DNA from: Poriferisodalis sp965204195
Lineage (GTDB): Bacteria; Actinomycetota; Acidimicrobiia; Acidimicrobiales; Poriferisodalaceae
Direction of reading: 5' to 3'
Assembly (NCBI RefSeq): GCF_965204195.1
Contig: NZ_OZ241975.1
Span: forward strand, 1,674,001-1,738,000
Length of the DNA stretch: 64,000 bases
In this document: positions 17,545 through 26,068 of the stretch, piece by piece
Layout of the letters: the number at the start of each line of letters is the position of its first letter
How positions within the stretch are numbered: position 1 is the stretch's first letter
The notes under the pieces: model-generated
Seen by the model: the letters and a program-made list of their open reading frames with translations, nothing else
Told to the model about the DNA's origin: nothing
The model's database searches: none
Position numbers and translations under genes: made by a program

Positions 17545-19136
17545 CCGGCTGCTGAGCCGGTCAGCGCCCGTGGATCGGCGGCTCCGGCGAGCACGCCGTC
17601 GTGGACCTCGATGAGGTGCGCATGCCCGAAGGCGTTGTCGTGCGCAGCATCGGTGCCGACGCGGTGGCCTCGCTGTCCCAGATCGGCAATCCCGCCCGCG
17701 GATGCCCAAGCGGCATGGCCCTCGATGCGGAGTTCCAGGTTGTCGGCGTCGGCCCAGGTGTCGAAACCGGTTCCGGCGGCCGCCCCCCAGCGCCAGCGCC
17801 CCGAACCGATGGCGCGTGCCGGCTCTTCGCCGCAGGCGAGCGAGCGCGCGAGCACCTGCAGCAACACCTGCGGCTGGGCGTCGCCGCCCATCGTGCCCAC
17901 GACTGCGCGCAACGAGCGGTCAGTGCGCTGCACGAGCGCCGGTGCGAGCGTGTGAGGCGGCCGGCGCCCAGGTCCGTACTCGGCCGGGTGACCCTCGTCG
18001 AGGCTGAACCCGATGCCGCGATTGTGCAGGCTGATCCGGTGTGTGGGGGTCCACAGCCCCACGCCCCAGCCCGACGCGTTCGATTGGATGAGCGACACGC
18101 CCATGCGGTCGGCGTCGACCGCCGCGAGGTACATCGTGTCGCCGGTGCCCGTGCCCGCACCGAGCGGCGAAGCGATGTCTGGCGAGATTGCCGACCGGCG
18201 CGGGGCGAGCCGGTCGGGCGAGATCAGCACATCGCCGTCGGCGCTGTCGGAGAGGACCTCAGGCCGGTCCCACCCTGCCTGCTTCGCGGCCTCGGCCAGC
18301 AGGTGGGCGAACAGCGGATCGTCGGGATCGGACGGCAGGTCCAGACCGTCGGCGATCCATGCTCCGGCCAAGGTCAGGTAGCCCTGCGAGTTGGGGGGGA
18401 CCGTGAAGATCGCGTGATCCCAGGCGGTGGTGCACAGCGGCGTCACCCAATCCGCTTGGGAGCGTGCCAGATCGGCCCCCGTGTACTCGCCTCGGCCCAG
18501 TTCGATGAGGTCGCTGCCGAAGTCGCCTTCGTAGTAGGCCTCCCGCCCTCCTTCGACGATCTCGCGCAATGCGGCGGCGACTCCGGGCCGGCGGATGAGA
18601 TCGCCTGGCTGGCTGCCCGCCGGGTAGTCCCCGGAGTTGGCGGCCCCGTCGAGCAGCGTCGTGGCGGCGGCCCCGTGCGGTGAGAGGGGGAAGCCGCCCT
18701 CGGCAAGATCGATGGCGGGGGCCAGCACGTCAGCCAGCGGCGCACGCCCGAACCGCTCGTGCAATGCCAGCCACCCGTCGACGCATCCCGGAATCGGGAC
18801 GCTGCGAATGTCGGCACGGAATCGCATGCGGGTTCGGCCCTCGGAGCGCAGACCGGACGCGTCTGCGCCGCTGCCGGCGCGGCCGCTGGCATTGAGCGCC
18901 GCGGGCGGTTCGCCGTCGGCGTGGTGGACCAGTGCCCACAAGTCGCCGCCCATGCCGCACATGTGCTGGGTGGTGACCGCGAGCACGGCCGAGGCTGCCA
19001 CTGCCGCGTCTGCTGCTGAGCCGCCGGCGCGCAGCAGCGCCACTCCGGCGTCGCTGGCGAGGTGATCGACGCTGCACACCATGCCGCTGCGGGCGTAGCG
19101 AGTCGCGAACGGAACCTGCGGTCGGGAGCGGCTCAT
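17538..19136 (-). CDS. Gamma-glutamyltransferase family protein (cytosolic, YwrD-like)
   Basis: ATG 19136 gives 532 residues. The gene has VCSVDHLASDAGVALLRAGGSAADAAVAA near the start, CGMGGDLWALVHH, and the autoprocessing region GDTMYLAAVDADRMGVSLIQS, where the Thr (about residue 333) should become the catalytic N-terminus of the small subunit. Also visible are LHNRGIGFSLDEGHP and TMGGDAQPQVLLQVL. No signal peptide is present, unlike periplasmic glutathione-degrading Ggt, so it resembles the cytosolic forms acting on gamma-glutamyl or other amide substrates. The frame is open beyond the start through the neighbouring oxidase gene, but that upstream part is only a GC-rich artefact. It is followed closely by an FAD-linked oxidase upstream on the same strand. 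Confidence 0.9.
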   Translation of the reverse strand: MSRSRPQVPFATRYARSGMVCSVDHLASDAGVALLRAGGSAADAAVAASAVLAVTTQHMCGMGGDLWALVHHADGEPPAALNASGRAGSGADASGLRSEGRTRMRFRADIRSVPIPGCVDGWLALHERFGRAPLADVLAPAIDLAEGGFPLSPHGAAATTLLDGAANSGDYPAGSQPGDLIRRPGVAAALREIVEGGREAYYEGDFGSDLIELGRGEYTGADLARSQADWVTPLCTTAWDHAIFTVPPNSQGYLTLAGAWIADGLDLPSDPDDPLFAHLLAEAAKQAGWDRPEVLSDSADGDVLISPDRLAPRRSAISPDIASPLGAGTGTGDTMYLAAVDADRMGVSLIQSNASGWGVGLWTPTHRISLHNRGIGFSLDEGHPAEYGPGRRPPHTLAPALVQRTDRSLRAVVGTMGGDAQPQVLLQVLARSLACGEEPARAIGSGRWRWGAAAGTGFDTWADADNLELRIEGHAAWASAGGIADLGQRGHRVGTDAAHDNAFGHAHLIEVHDGVLAGAADPRALTGSAAGY

Positions 19137-19171
19137 GGATCGAACGGTAGACCCGCAGTCGTGCCCGTGCG

Positions 19172-20605
19172 TCAACCGGGTTTCGGCAGCAGCACGTTGG
19201 GGTTGAGGACGCCGTCGGGGTCGAGGGCCCGCTTGATGGCGCTGAAGGCCGCCAGCTCCGCCGGGGTGCGGTTGAGGTGCAGCTGCGACAGCTTGGCCGT
19301 GCCGATGCCGTGCTCCGCCGAGATGGAACCGCCGAGGGAGGCCACGTAGCGGAGCACGGCGTCGTCCACGCTCTCGGCCGGCTCCGCCCCTGCGGGGCCG
19401 AGCACGTTGACGTGCGCGTTGCCGTCGCCGAGATGGCCGAACAGCAGCGGTCGGGCGTCGGGATCGGCTGCGTGCACCACAGCGGGGACCCCGTCCACGA
19501 ATTCGGCGAGACGAGCCGCCGGCAGCGTCACGTCCAGCTTGTGGGGGATGCCCGCCGCAGAGATCGCCTCGGTGACGCTCTCGCGGAACGCCCACAGGCG
19601 CTGGCGCGCAGCAGGTTCGAGCGCGACCGCTGCATCAGTGACGAGATCTTCCAGCTCGGCAACGGCCGCGCCCAGCTCATCGCTGGGATCGGTGCGTGCT
19701 GCCGCTTCGGCGATCAGCCACGCCCCGCCGCCTGGGGAGCCGTCGACCTGAGTGTCATTTGACGTGCCGCCGATGCGCCCGACGGGCGGGGCGGTGCCCA
19801 AGTGCTCCGACACGACCTCCATGGCCCCCTCGAAGACGGCCTCAAGCGCGTGCAGCGAAGCAACGCTGCGGCGCAGCGCTGCGGCTGCGCTGACGGCATC
19901 TGCCGCCGTCTCGAACGCCAGCAAGGCGGTCGCGCGCTCGGGCTGGGTGGGGTGCAGTCGCAAGCGCACCCGCGTGATGACGCCCAGCGTGCCCTCACTG
20001 CCCGCCAGCAGAGCCCCGAGGTCGTAGCCGGTGTTGTCCTTCTCCAGGCCTGCCAGGTGGCTCACCACGGTGCCGTCGGCGAGCACCGCTTCGATGCCCA
20101 CAACCTGGGCTCGCATGGCGCCGTAGCGCAGCACGTTGATGCCGCCCGCGTTGGTGGCAACCATGCCGCCGATCGTGGCCGAGTCGCGCGCCGCAAGGTC
20201 CACCCCGACGCTGAGGCCTGACGCGGCAACATGCGCTTGGGCATCGGCCAGCGTCACCCCCGCACCCAGCGTCACCTGGGAGGCCAGCTCGTCCACCGGC
20301 TCGCAAACGTTCAACCGACGCATCGACAGCACCGCTTCACCTTCGAGCGGCACGCTGCCGCCGACCAGGCCGGTGTTGCCCCCCTGGGGCACGACGGCGA
20401 TGTGGGCGCCTGCCAGCACGCCCATCACGGCGGCAGTCTCGGCAGTGTCGCCGGGTCGAATCACCAGCGGTGTCGCGCCGGCGAAACGGCGGGTCCAGTC
20501 GACCGCGTAGCCGGCGGTGATCTCCGGATCGCTGAGCACGTGCGCTGGGCCCACGATGTCCGCGAGCTCGTCCATGACGGCGGGAGAGATCGCCTGCGTG
20601 CTCAT
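19172..20605 (-). CDS. FAD-linked oxidase/dehydrogenase (D-lactate or D-2-hydroxyacid dehydrogenase type)
   Basis: ATG 20605 overlaps the upstream glycerophosphodiesterase stop as ATGA. The 477-residue protein has the PCMH-type FAD domain: VVPQGGNTGLVGGSVP, DSATIGGMVATNAGGINVLRYG, GLEKDNTGYDLGALLAGSEG. Its C-terminal domain carries FGHLGDGNAHVNVL and ISAEHGIGTAKLSQL, the active-site motifs of the GlcD/D2HGDH family. It probably oxidises a D-2-hydroxy acid such as D-lactate or D-2-hydroxyglutarate and passes electrons to a carrier. A second relative (glcD at 50531) sits in a three-gene complex, whereas this one stands alone and lacks an attached Fe-S domain. The substrate is undetermined. Confidence 0.92.
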   Translation of the reverse strand: MSTQAISPAVMDELADIVGPAHVLSDPEITAGYAVDWTRRFAGATPLVIRPGDTAETAAVMGVLAGAHIAVVPQGGNTGLVGGSVPLEGEAVLSMRRLNVCEPVDELASQVTLGAGVTLADAQAHVAASGLSVGVDLAARDSATIGGMVATNAGGINVLRYGAMRAQVVGIEAVLADGTVVSHLAGLEKDNTGYDLGALLAGSEGTLGVITRVRLRLHPTQPERATALLAFETAADAVSAAAALRRSVASLHALEAVFEGAMEVVSEHLGTAPPVGRIGGTSNDTQVDGSPGGGAWLIAEAAARTDPSDELGAAVAELEDLVTDAAVALEPAARQRLWAFRESVTEAISAAGIPHKLDVTLPAARLAEFVDGVPAVVHAADPDARPLLFGHLGDGNAHVNVLGPAGAEPAESVDDAVLRYVASLGGSISAEHGIGTAKLSQLHLNRTPAELAAFSAIKRALDPDGVLNPNVLLPKPG

Positions 20606-21432
20606 GTGACGGCCTCGCCGCCTGCGGGCCATGCTCCCCGCTCGGTCATGACCTCAAGCAGGACCTTCGGCTCGTCGGTCATCACGCCGTCGACGCCGAT
20701 GTCGAGCAGGCGATCCATCTCGACGGGATCGTCAATGGTCCACACGTGCACGGCCAGCCCGGCCCGGTGCGCATAGTCGACCAGTCGGCGGGTTGCGAGC
20801 GGGATCGGTCCCCGCCGCAGCGGGATCGACGCGATTCGACCCCGGAACGGCCGCTCGCGCCGCCTGTGGCTTGGTGAACCTGATCGGGCCGAGCGACGGG
20901 GCCGCGCAGGCAGCCCCGCGAGGCTCAGCATCCGCAGTCGGGCGATCTCCCGTGGGCTGAAGCTGAGACATGCCGCGTCGCCATGCGCTTCGTCGACACG
21001 TTCGAGGCGTTCGTCGGAGAACGAGCCGATGCACACCCGCTCAAGCACGCCCGGCCGCCGCAGTGCCTCGATGAGCGGCTCGACAGCGGCATCGGTCTTG
21101 GGGTCAATGCTGATGCGTACGTCGTCGAAGGCGTCGAGCAGCTCCTCTAGCCGAGGGATCGGCTCGCCCTCAACACGTGCTTGAGACACTTCTGCCCAGC
21201 TCATCTCCGAGATGCGCCCGCCACGGTCGGAAGTGGGCGCGAGCTCGTCGTCGTGAAAGACCGCGAGGACACCGTCGGATGTCGCTTGCACATCAGTTTC
21301 GAGATAGCGGTAGCCGAGCCCCACGGCGCCCTCGAATGCGGCCATCGTGTTCTGCGGCCACACGGCGCTGCCGCCTCGATGGGCAATCGGCACCGGCCCA
21401 GGCTCGTCCAGGAACGGGTGCACAGACGTCAC
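20602..21432 (-). CDS. Glycerophosphodiester phosphodiesterase
   Basis: The chosen start is GTG 21432 (VTSVHPFLDEPG), 276 residues. The GDPD barrel is recognisable: PIAHRGGSA, YLETDVQATSDG, VFHDDEL, ISIDPKTD, and VHVWTIDDPVEMDRLLDIGVDG close to the end. These include the catalytic His pair and acidic metal ligands. It should hydrolyse glycerophosphodiesters to glycerol-3-phosphate and an alcohol. Between about residues 180 and 215 the sequence becomes an Arg/Ser-rich stretch (RSARSGSPSHRRRERP) atypical of the family, perhaps from two compensating indels. The gene overlaps the FAD-linked oxidase by the ATGA junction, so the two are coupled. There is no secretion signal. Confidence 0.88.
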   Translation of the reverse strand: MTSVHPFLDEPGPVPIAHRGGSAVWPQNTMAAFEGAVGLGYRYLETDVQATSDGVLAVFHDDELAPTSDRGGRISEMSWAEVSQARVEGEPIPRLEELLDAFDDVRISIDPKTDAAVEPLIEALRRPGVLERVCIGSFSDERLERVDEAHGDAACLSFSPREIARLRMLSLAGLPARPRRSARSGSPSHRRRERPFRGRIASIPLRRGPIPLATRRLVDYAHRAGLAVHVWTIDDPVEMDRLLDIGVDGVMTDEPKVLLEVMTERGAWPAGGEAVT

Positions 21433-21528
21433 AGCGCAAGTATCGCCGCTCGCCTGCTTTCTGCCGCCAGAACAGGGCACGACGGCCGCCAGATGGGGCC
21501 CGGCGCTGCCACCGGTACCGTCACGTCG

Positions 21529-22347
21529 ATGTCAGACGGCGACGCGACCGCACAGGACCCCTCTGACGATCACCCGTCGCCGGCGGATGCCTTCGCCAGC
21601 CTGGCGGCCAGCGAACCGGTGCCGCTCGACCGGGCGGCCTTGGCCATAGCGGCCCACTGCCGCACAGACCCGGTCGACGAGGCCGCGGCGCTGGCTGAGC
21701 TGGACCGACTCGGTGCTGCGGTGCGCGAACCCACGCCGGACGCAGTAGTCGATCTGCTCTTCGGCCAGGAGGGCTTCGGCCCGAACCGTGGCGGCTTCGC
21801 CGACCCTGCCAACAGCTACTTGGACCTCGTGGTTTCTCGTCGGCTCGGCATCCCCATCACGTTGGCCGTCGTCACCATCGAGGTGGCCCGCCGCGCCGGC
21901 GTCGTGCTGCATGGGGTGGGCATGCCAGGCCATTTCCTGGTCGGCACACCCGATCCAGACGTGTTTATCGACGCCTTCGACGGCTACCTCATCGACCGGG
22001 CGGGTGCGGCAGGGATCTTTGCCCGCTTCGAGTCGCGGCAGGCGTTCGATGATTCGTTCCTGCAGCCGACCCCGGCAGAGACGATCCTGCTGCGGATGCT
22101 CAACAACCTGCGCACCTTGCACATGCGACGATCCGACTCGCCCCCGATGCTGGCCGTGCTGGAGCTGCTCACGCGGCTGGGTGACTGCCCGCCGGAGGAG
22201 TTCATCCGGCTCGGACAGGCGCTGTCAGCCCTGGGACGCCCCGATGAAGGCGCACGCCGGCTCGAGTCCGCAGCAGAGAGGTTCGGCGGTTCTGCGGCGG
22301 ATCAGCTCAACGGTGCGGCGCTGCGCCTGTGGGCCCAACTCAACTAG
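21529..22347 (+). CDS. SirB1 / transglutaminase-like family protein
   Basis: ATG 21529 gives 272 residues. After an acidic N-terminus, the domain shows LDRAALAIAAHCRTDPVDEAA, FGPNRGGFADPANSYLDLVV, LGIPITLAVVTIEVARRAG and GVGMPGHFLVG, the pattern of the SirB1 transglutaminase-like family (PF13369). The C-terminal half (LRMLNNLRTLHMRRSDSPP) resembles the attached TPR-like region. The function of this family is largely unknown; the classical Cys of transglutaminases is not evident here. It is the last core gene before the accessory island and is divergent from the glycerophosphodiesterase with 96 bases between starts. Confidence 0.87.
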   Translation: MSDGDATAQDPSDDHPSPADAFASLAASEPVPLDRAALAIAAHCRTDPVDEAAALAELDRLGAAVREPTPDAVVDLLFGQEGFGPNRGGFADPANSYLDLVVSRRLGIPITLAVVTIEVARRAGVVLHGVGMPGHFLVGTPDPDVFIDAFDGYLIDRAGAAGIFARFESRQAFDDSFLQPTPAETILLRMLNNLRTLHMRRSDSPPMLAVLELLTRLGDCPPEEFIRLGQALSALGRPDEGARRLESAAERFGGSAADQLNGAALRLWAQLN

Positions 22348-22443
22348 CCCTGATTCGCTATTGCGTTCACGCTCGCGCACGGTGAATCACACCAGAATTC
22401 GGGGCCGCGCCGGTGCGCCTGCCCGCCACCTCTATCCCCTGCC

Positions 22444-22465
22444 GGAGGGCTAGAAGCCCCGCCTC
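22444..22465 (+). terminator. Possible imperfect hairpin downstream of the SirB1-like gene
   Basis: The segment contains gggct-aga-agccc with flanking gagg/cctc pairing, interrupted by a two-base bulge. It lies about 100 bases after the gene stop. No T-run follows. The assignment is weak. Confidence 0.3.
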
Positions 22466-22496
22466 GGTTACACCCCCCTGCGAACATGAACAATCA

Positions 22497-22516
22497 TCGG
22501 CATACGAAACTGCCGA
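22497..22516. promoter_or_regulatory. Inverted repeat before the methyltransferase operon
   Basis: tcggca at 22497-22502 and tgccga at 22511-22516 are exact inverted copies with an 8-base spacer, lying in an AT-richer patch (about 22480-22535) some 75 bases before the methyltransferase start. It could be an operator or promoter-proximal element. Six-base arms are short, so it may be chance. Confidence 0.3.
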
Positions 22517-22589
22517 CAAGCCTGAACGCCAATAAGGTGACGGGCGGTGGTGTCATGGAGATCGGGATGCGTCATCAGATCGACATCTC

Positions 22590-24116
22590 ATGCCGCGGGG
22601 CGACATGCCAGTGACTGCCCGGACGAAGCCGCACGAACTCGATGCGATGCCTCTGTTTGCCGTCGCTGACCGGGTGGCCGAACTCCTGAAGGCGACGTAT
22701 GCAGATTGGGAGAACAGGCACCGAGCCGAATGCCCCTGCCGATCCCGCCGACGTACGGATCGCCCGGGACACCGGGCGCAAGGCACACCTTCGGAGTCGC
22801 TCGATGCCGACCCCGAAGAAGACGGCCGGGTGCCATGCGCATCCGCGTGCGAGCACGAAGTCGCCACTGACAGGCATGTCGGTCGTCTACTTGAGCGCAT
22901 CGATTCGGCCAGCCACCGCCCGACCGTCACAGAAGTCAGCGCATTCGTACGCATGGTTCCGAAGAAGGATCGTCCGGACATGGCGCGGCATCTGATGATC
23001 CACAGCCGCGTTGCATGTACCGACCTTGAACCGCGCTGCGCGAATTGCCCTCTCGTGTCGTTTTGTGACACCGGCCGTAGTCGCGTCACGTCTCAGCGAG
23101 TGGTCCACACTGCGGTTGATCTCTTCGGTGGCGCCGGTGCGCTCGGGTTGGGGTTCAGGCGGGCTGGCTTCAGCATCGTGGCGGCTATTGAGGTCGAGCG
23201 GAATGCCGCGCAGACCTATCGCTTGAACCATCCGGGTGTGCCCGTACTCGAGGCAACGGTCGAGAAGATCACGGCGGACCGGCTGCGAACTTGGTTGCCG
23301 AACTTAGCGGCTCCGGCGGCAGTCATCGCCGGGCCTCCCTGCCAGGGTTATTCGGCGGCTGGCGCGCGCGACGTCGACGATGAGCGAAACCTGCTCTTCC
23401 GACACGTCGGACGCATCGCTCGCCAACTTGGTGCACGATCGGTCGTGGTCGAGAACGTTCCCGGTTTGCGCCGCGTCAATGGCGTCACATACACCGACAA
23501 GATCACTTTCTCGCTGCGGCGCTGCGGGTACCGGACTTGGAAGCAGCCCGTCGCTCTCCGAGCATCCGACTTCGGCGTGCCGCAGAATCGCCAGCGGCTC
23601 TTCTTCATCGGGGTAAAGCCGGGGATCGACTTACCTGAGGCGCCGCCACCCACGCACACGCGACCCGACGACAGTGCGTCAGATTTGTCGCTGCCACAGA
23701 CGCCCTCTCTGGCAGAGCGTCTGGAAGACCTGCCACGTCTTGAGCCCGGCGCGGGGGCAGAACGGCTGCGGCTCCCGAACGGACGGGTCGTGTTGAATTC
23801 CCAAGCGATGGCACACTCTCCGAGAGTGGTCGCGAAAATCAGAGCGATTCCGGCCGGCGGAGGTCCGATCTCGTATCGGCGGCTCGAGAGCGACTCAGCC
23901 CGTACTTTGGTGGCGGGGCATCGTGCGTTGCCGGTGCATCCTGAGCAGCACCGTACGATCACGGTTCGCGAGGCGGCACGCATCCAAGGCTTTCCTGATG
24001 AGTATTTCTTCTGTGGTCCGCGCTCCACGCAACCGTTGCAGGTCGCGAACGCAGTACCGCCGGCGCTCTCGGAAGCGATTGCTCGGCAGCTTCTTAAGTC
24101 ATTGGACGCAGCGTGA
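22590..24116 (+). CDS. C5-cytosine DNA methyltransferase with endonuclease-III-like Fe-S remnant at the N-terminus
   Basis: Residues 170-508 form a complete C5 methyltransferase: motif I VDLFGGAGALGLGF, motif IV GPPCQGYS with catalytic Cys 251, VVVENVPG, FGVPQNRQRLFF, and motif X QVANAVPPALSEAIA. The short region between motifs VIII and IX holds the target recognition loop. Residues 1-165 look like a broken endonuclease-III glycosylase: helix 1 (FAVADRVAELLKATYAD), then an ill-fitting stretch of about 55 residues, then TDRHVGRLLERID (the aspartate helix region) and an exact C-x6-C-x2-C-x5-C loop at Cys 143, 150, 153 and 159. The hairpin motif is absent in frame. The start is ATG 22590 or 22605; a GTG near 23101 could give a methyltransferase-only product. 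The stop overlaps the next start (GTGA). Confidence 0.85.
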   Translation: MPRGDMPVTARTKPHELDAMPLFAVADRVAELLKATYADWENRHRAECPCRSRRRTDRPGHRAQGTPSESLDADPEEDGRVPCASACEHEVATDRHVGRLLERIDSASHRPTVTEVSAFVRMVPKKDRPDMARHLMIHSRVACTDLEPRCANCPLVSFCDTGRSRVTSQRVVHTAVDLFGGAGALGLGFRRAGFSIVAAIEVERNAAQTYRLNHPGVPVLEATVEKITADRLRTWLPNLAAPAAVIAGPPCQGYSAAGARDVDDERNLLFRHVGRIARQLGARSVVVENVPGLRRVNGVTYTDKITFSLRRCGYRTWKQPVALRASDFGVPQNRQRLFFIGVKPGIDLPEAPPPTHTRPDDSASDLSLPQTPSLAERLEDLPRLEPGAGAERLRLPNGRVVLNSQAMAHSPRVVAKIRAIPAGGGPISYRRLESDSARTLVAGHRALPVHPEQHRTITVREAARIQGFPDEYFFCGPRSTQPLQVANAVPPALSEAIARQLLKSLDAA

Positions 24117-26068
24117 GTCTCGAGCCCGATGCTCAGGCGGCCGCTGACGCCAAGCTGACTGCGGAGATCAGGGCCAGCACTCGGGACGAGCCAGCCAGTG
24201 CTCGCCTGACCACAGATGAGCGCGTGTTGGCCCGCGTCACTGACGGGATCTACCGGCAACCGGGGTCAGCTATTCGAGAATTGGTGTCCAACTCGTACGA
24301 CGCTGACGCGACCCAAGTGGTCATCAAGACCGATCGGCCACGATTCGAGACCTTGACGATTGAAGACGACGGCAACGGCATGACGCCTGATGCGCTCGCC
24401 TACCTGCTCCATCACATCGGGGGCAGCGCGAAGAGATCACCGGACGGCGGCGACCTGGGCATCACAGGCAGAGGCGACCCGATGCACAGCCCGAGCGGTC
24501 GGCGGCTGATCGGCAAGATCGGGATCGGCCTGTTCTCAGTGAGCCAGCTCACCAACCGGTTTCACCTTGTCACCAAGACACAAGGAGACGATTGGCTCAC
24601 TGTCGCGTCGGTGGTGCTTCGTCAGTATTCAGATGACGGCCCGCCTGAGACTGACGATGAAGGCAAATACGAAGCAGGTCTCGTGCAGATCTGGCGCGAG
24701 CCAGCTTCGGAACCAGAGGCCCACGGCACAACGATCACGCTGACCGGCATCCGGCCTCAAACCAGTGACACGCTTCGCAGCAACCAAGTGTGGGCAGCCA
24801 TCGACGCGGACCCGTCGCTGGAAACAGAGGAATCGCGAGCGGTCGAGCCCCCGACGTTTCACATCGGGCGGGTCAAGCGCGACGACCCATCACGTCTTGA
24901 GGGCGATGCAGACCCCTACGACTGCCTGCCTTGGTCACCCGGCGATGACCCCGATGCCGCTTTCAGAAAACTGGTTGACGCCGTCTGGGGGCAGGTCGAG
25001 GGGAAGTCGACAAATCCGCGGCTCCGTGACATCTTCGACTACTACCTGCAAATGGTGTGGCAGCTCAGCCTGTCCATACCTGCGCCCTACGTGCTCGGAA
25101 GCCCCTTCGAACTGGCCATAGGCGACGGGATGTACCTCTACGAGATCCCGAAGGCGACGAGAACGGCGGCCCAGAGGTTCGAGTTGGCCGAAGGTGAGAC
25201 GATCCTTGAGACGCGTTCGATCGGACATGGCGCCAGTGTCGGCGATGACTTCGCCGTCTACATCGACGACCTGCGTCTCGCTCGGCCCGTCAAGTTCACG
25301 GACCTGCCGATGACCGCCCACGCCGTTCGCAAGCCGATCCTGTTCGTTGGCCGTTGCCGCGAGGAGTTCGAGGGCATCCCTCATGAGCTGTCGGCAGGAC
25401 CGCTCGAGTTCGAGGCATACCTGATCTGGGCACCGAAGGTTGCGCCCACTGAACATCAAGGCGTCCTGGCTCGAGTGCACGGCTCCAGCGGAACGTTGTT
25501 TGATCCAACCTTCATTCGCTACCAGGTATCCGAGCAGACCCGTCTCAGGCAGATCACCTGTGAGATATTTGTCTCTCAAGGCTTCGAATCAGCACTGAAC
25601 ATCGACCGGGAGTCGTTCAACTTCGCGCACCCGCACGCCGTGTACATCACCCGGTGGCTGCATGCCACACTTCGGCGCGTCGCGACCGAGCAAAAGCGAA
25701 TCGCTGCCGAAATTCGGACCGACCGCAAGGCTGTCGCCGAAGCAGAGCAACAGGCTGCGTTATCGAACGTCGCTCGGAAGGCATGGCGGGAGGAGTCTGA
25801 CGACCCCGGCGCAGAGCCGCCCCACGTCGTCTTCGCCGAAGAACGCGACGAATCGCTATTCGAGGAACCTGGCACCTACCGATTCCGGCGGGAGCCCATT
25901 CTCGGCGAAAAGACCGCTCGGCCCACAGCCGCGGAAACGACAGCCGAGAAACAGATGGAAGCACTGGTGCAATTGCTCGCTGCCTTCGACGTGCTCGACA
26001 ACCTCTCGGAGCGCCAGCAAGAGCGGCTTCTGGCTGGCATGCGCGAGATCCTCGAGGCATCTGCGTAG
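24113..26068 (+). CDS. GHKL/HSP90-like ATPase of a methylation-linked system
   Basis: The 651-residue protein starts at GTG 24113 within the methyltransferase stop. Its N-terminal 200 residues are a GHKL ATP-binding domain: N-box IRELVSNSYDADAT (Glu 56, Asn 60), G1 motif DDGNGM at 85-90 and G2 motif GKIGIGLFS at 134-142. The middle part contains beta-rich sequence around the repeated IYR and ILF strands, and residues 530-590 are predicted coiled coil (RVATEQKRIAAEIR, AVAEAEQQ). ATPases of this class (MutL-, HSP90- and MORC-like) are known beside DNA methyltransferases in prokaryotic restriction-type systems. Here it probably acts as an ATP-driven clamp. The stop overlaps the next start (TAGTG), making a tight operon. 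Confidence 0.85.
   Translation: MSLEPDAQAAADAKLTAEIRASTRDEPASARLTTDERVLARVTDGIYRQPGSAIRELVSNSYDADATQVVIKTDRPRFETLTIEDDGNGMTPDALAYLLHHIGGSAKRSPDGGDLGITGRGDPMHSPSGRRLIGKIGIGLFSVSQLTNRFHLVTKTQGDDWLTVASVVLRQYSDDGPPETDDEGKYEAGLVQIWREPASEPEAHGTTITLTGIRPQTSDTLRSNQVWAAIDADPSLETEESRAVEPPTFHIGRVKRDDPSRLEGDADPYDCLPWSPGDDPDAAFRKLVDAVWGQVEGKSTNPRLRDIFDYYLQMVWQLSLSIPAPYVLGSPFELAIGDGMYLYEIPKATRTAAQRFELAEGETILETRSIGHGASVGDDFAVYIDDLRLARPVKFTDLPMTAHAVRKPILFVGRCREEFEGIPHELSAGPLEFEAYLIWAPKVAPTEHQGVLARVHGSSGTLFDPTFIRYQVSEQTRLRQITCEIFVSQGFESALNIDRESFNFAHPHAVYITRWLHATLRRVATEQKRIAAEIRTDRKAVAEAEQQAALSNVARKAWREESDDPGAEPPHVVFAEERDESLFEEPGTYRFRREPILGEKTARPTAAETTAEKQMEALVQLLAAFDVLDNLSERQQERLLAGMREILEASA

Noticed and set aside
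19137..19595. N-terminal extension of the gamma-glutamyltransferase frame
   Set aside because: The extension is antisense-like Arg/Gly-rich sequence overlapping the FAD-linked oxidase gene; the family start matches ATG 19136.
22348..22589. tRNA or small RNA gene in the gap before the methyltransferase operon
   Set aside because: No cloverleaf or convincing conserved stem was found; only a weak hairpin and a short inverted repeat.
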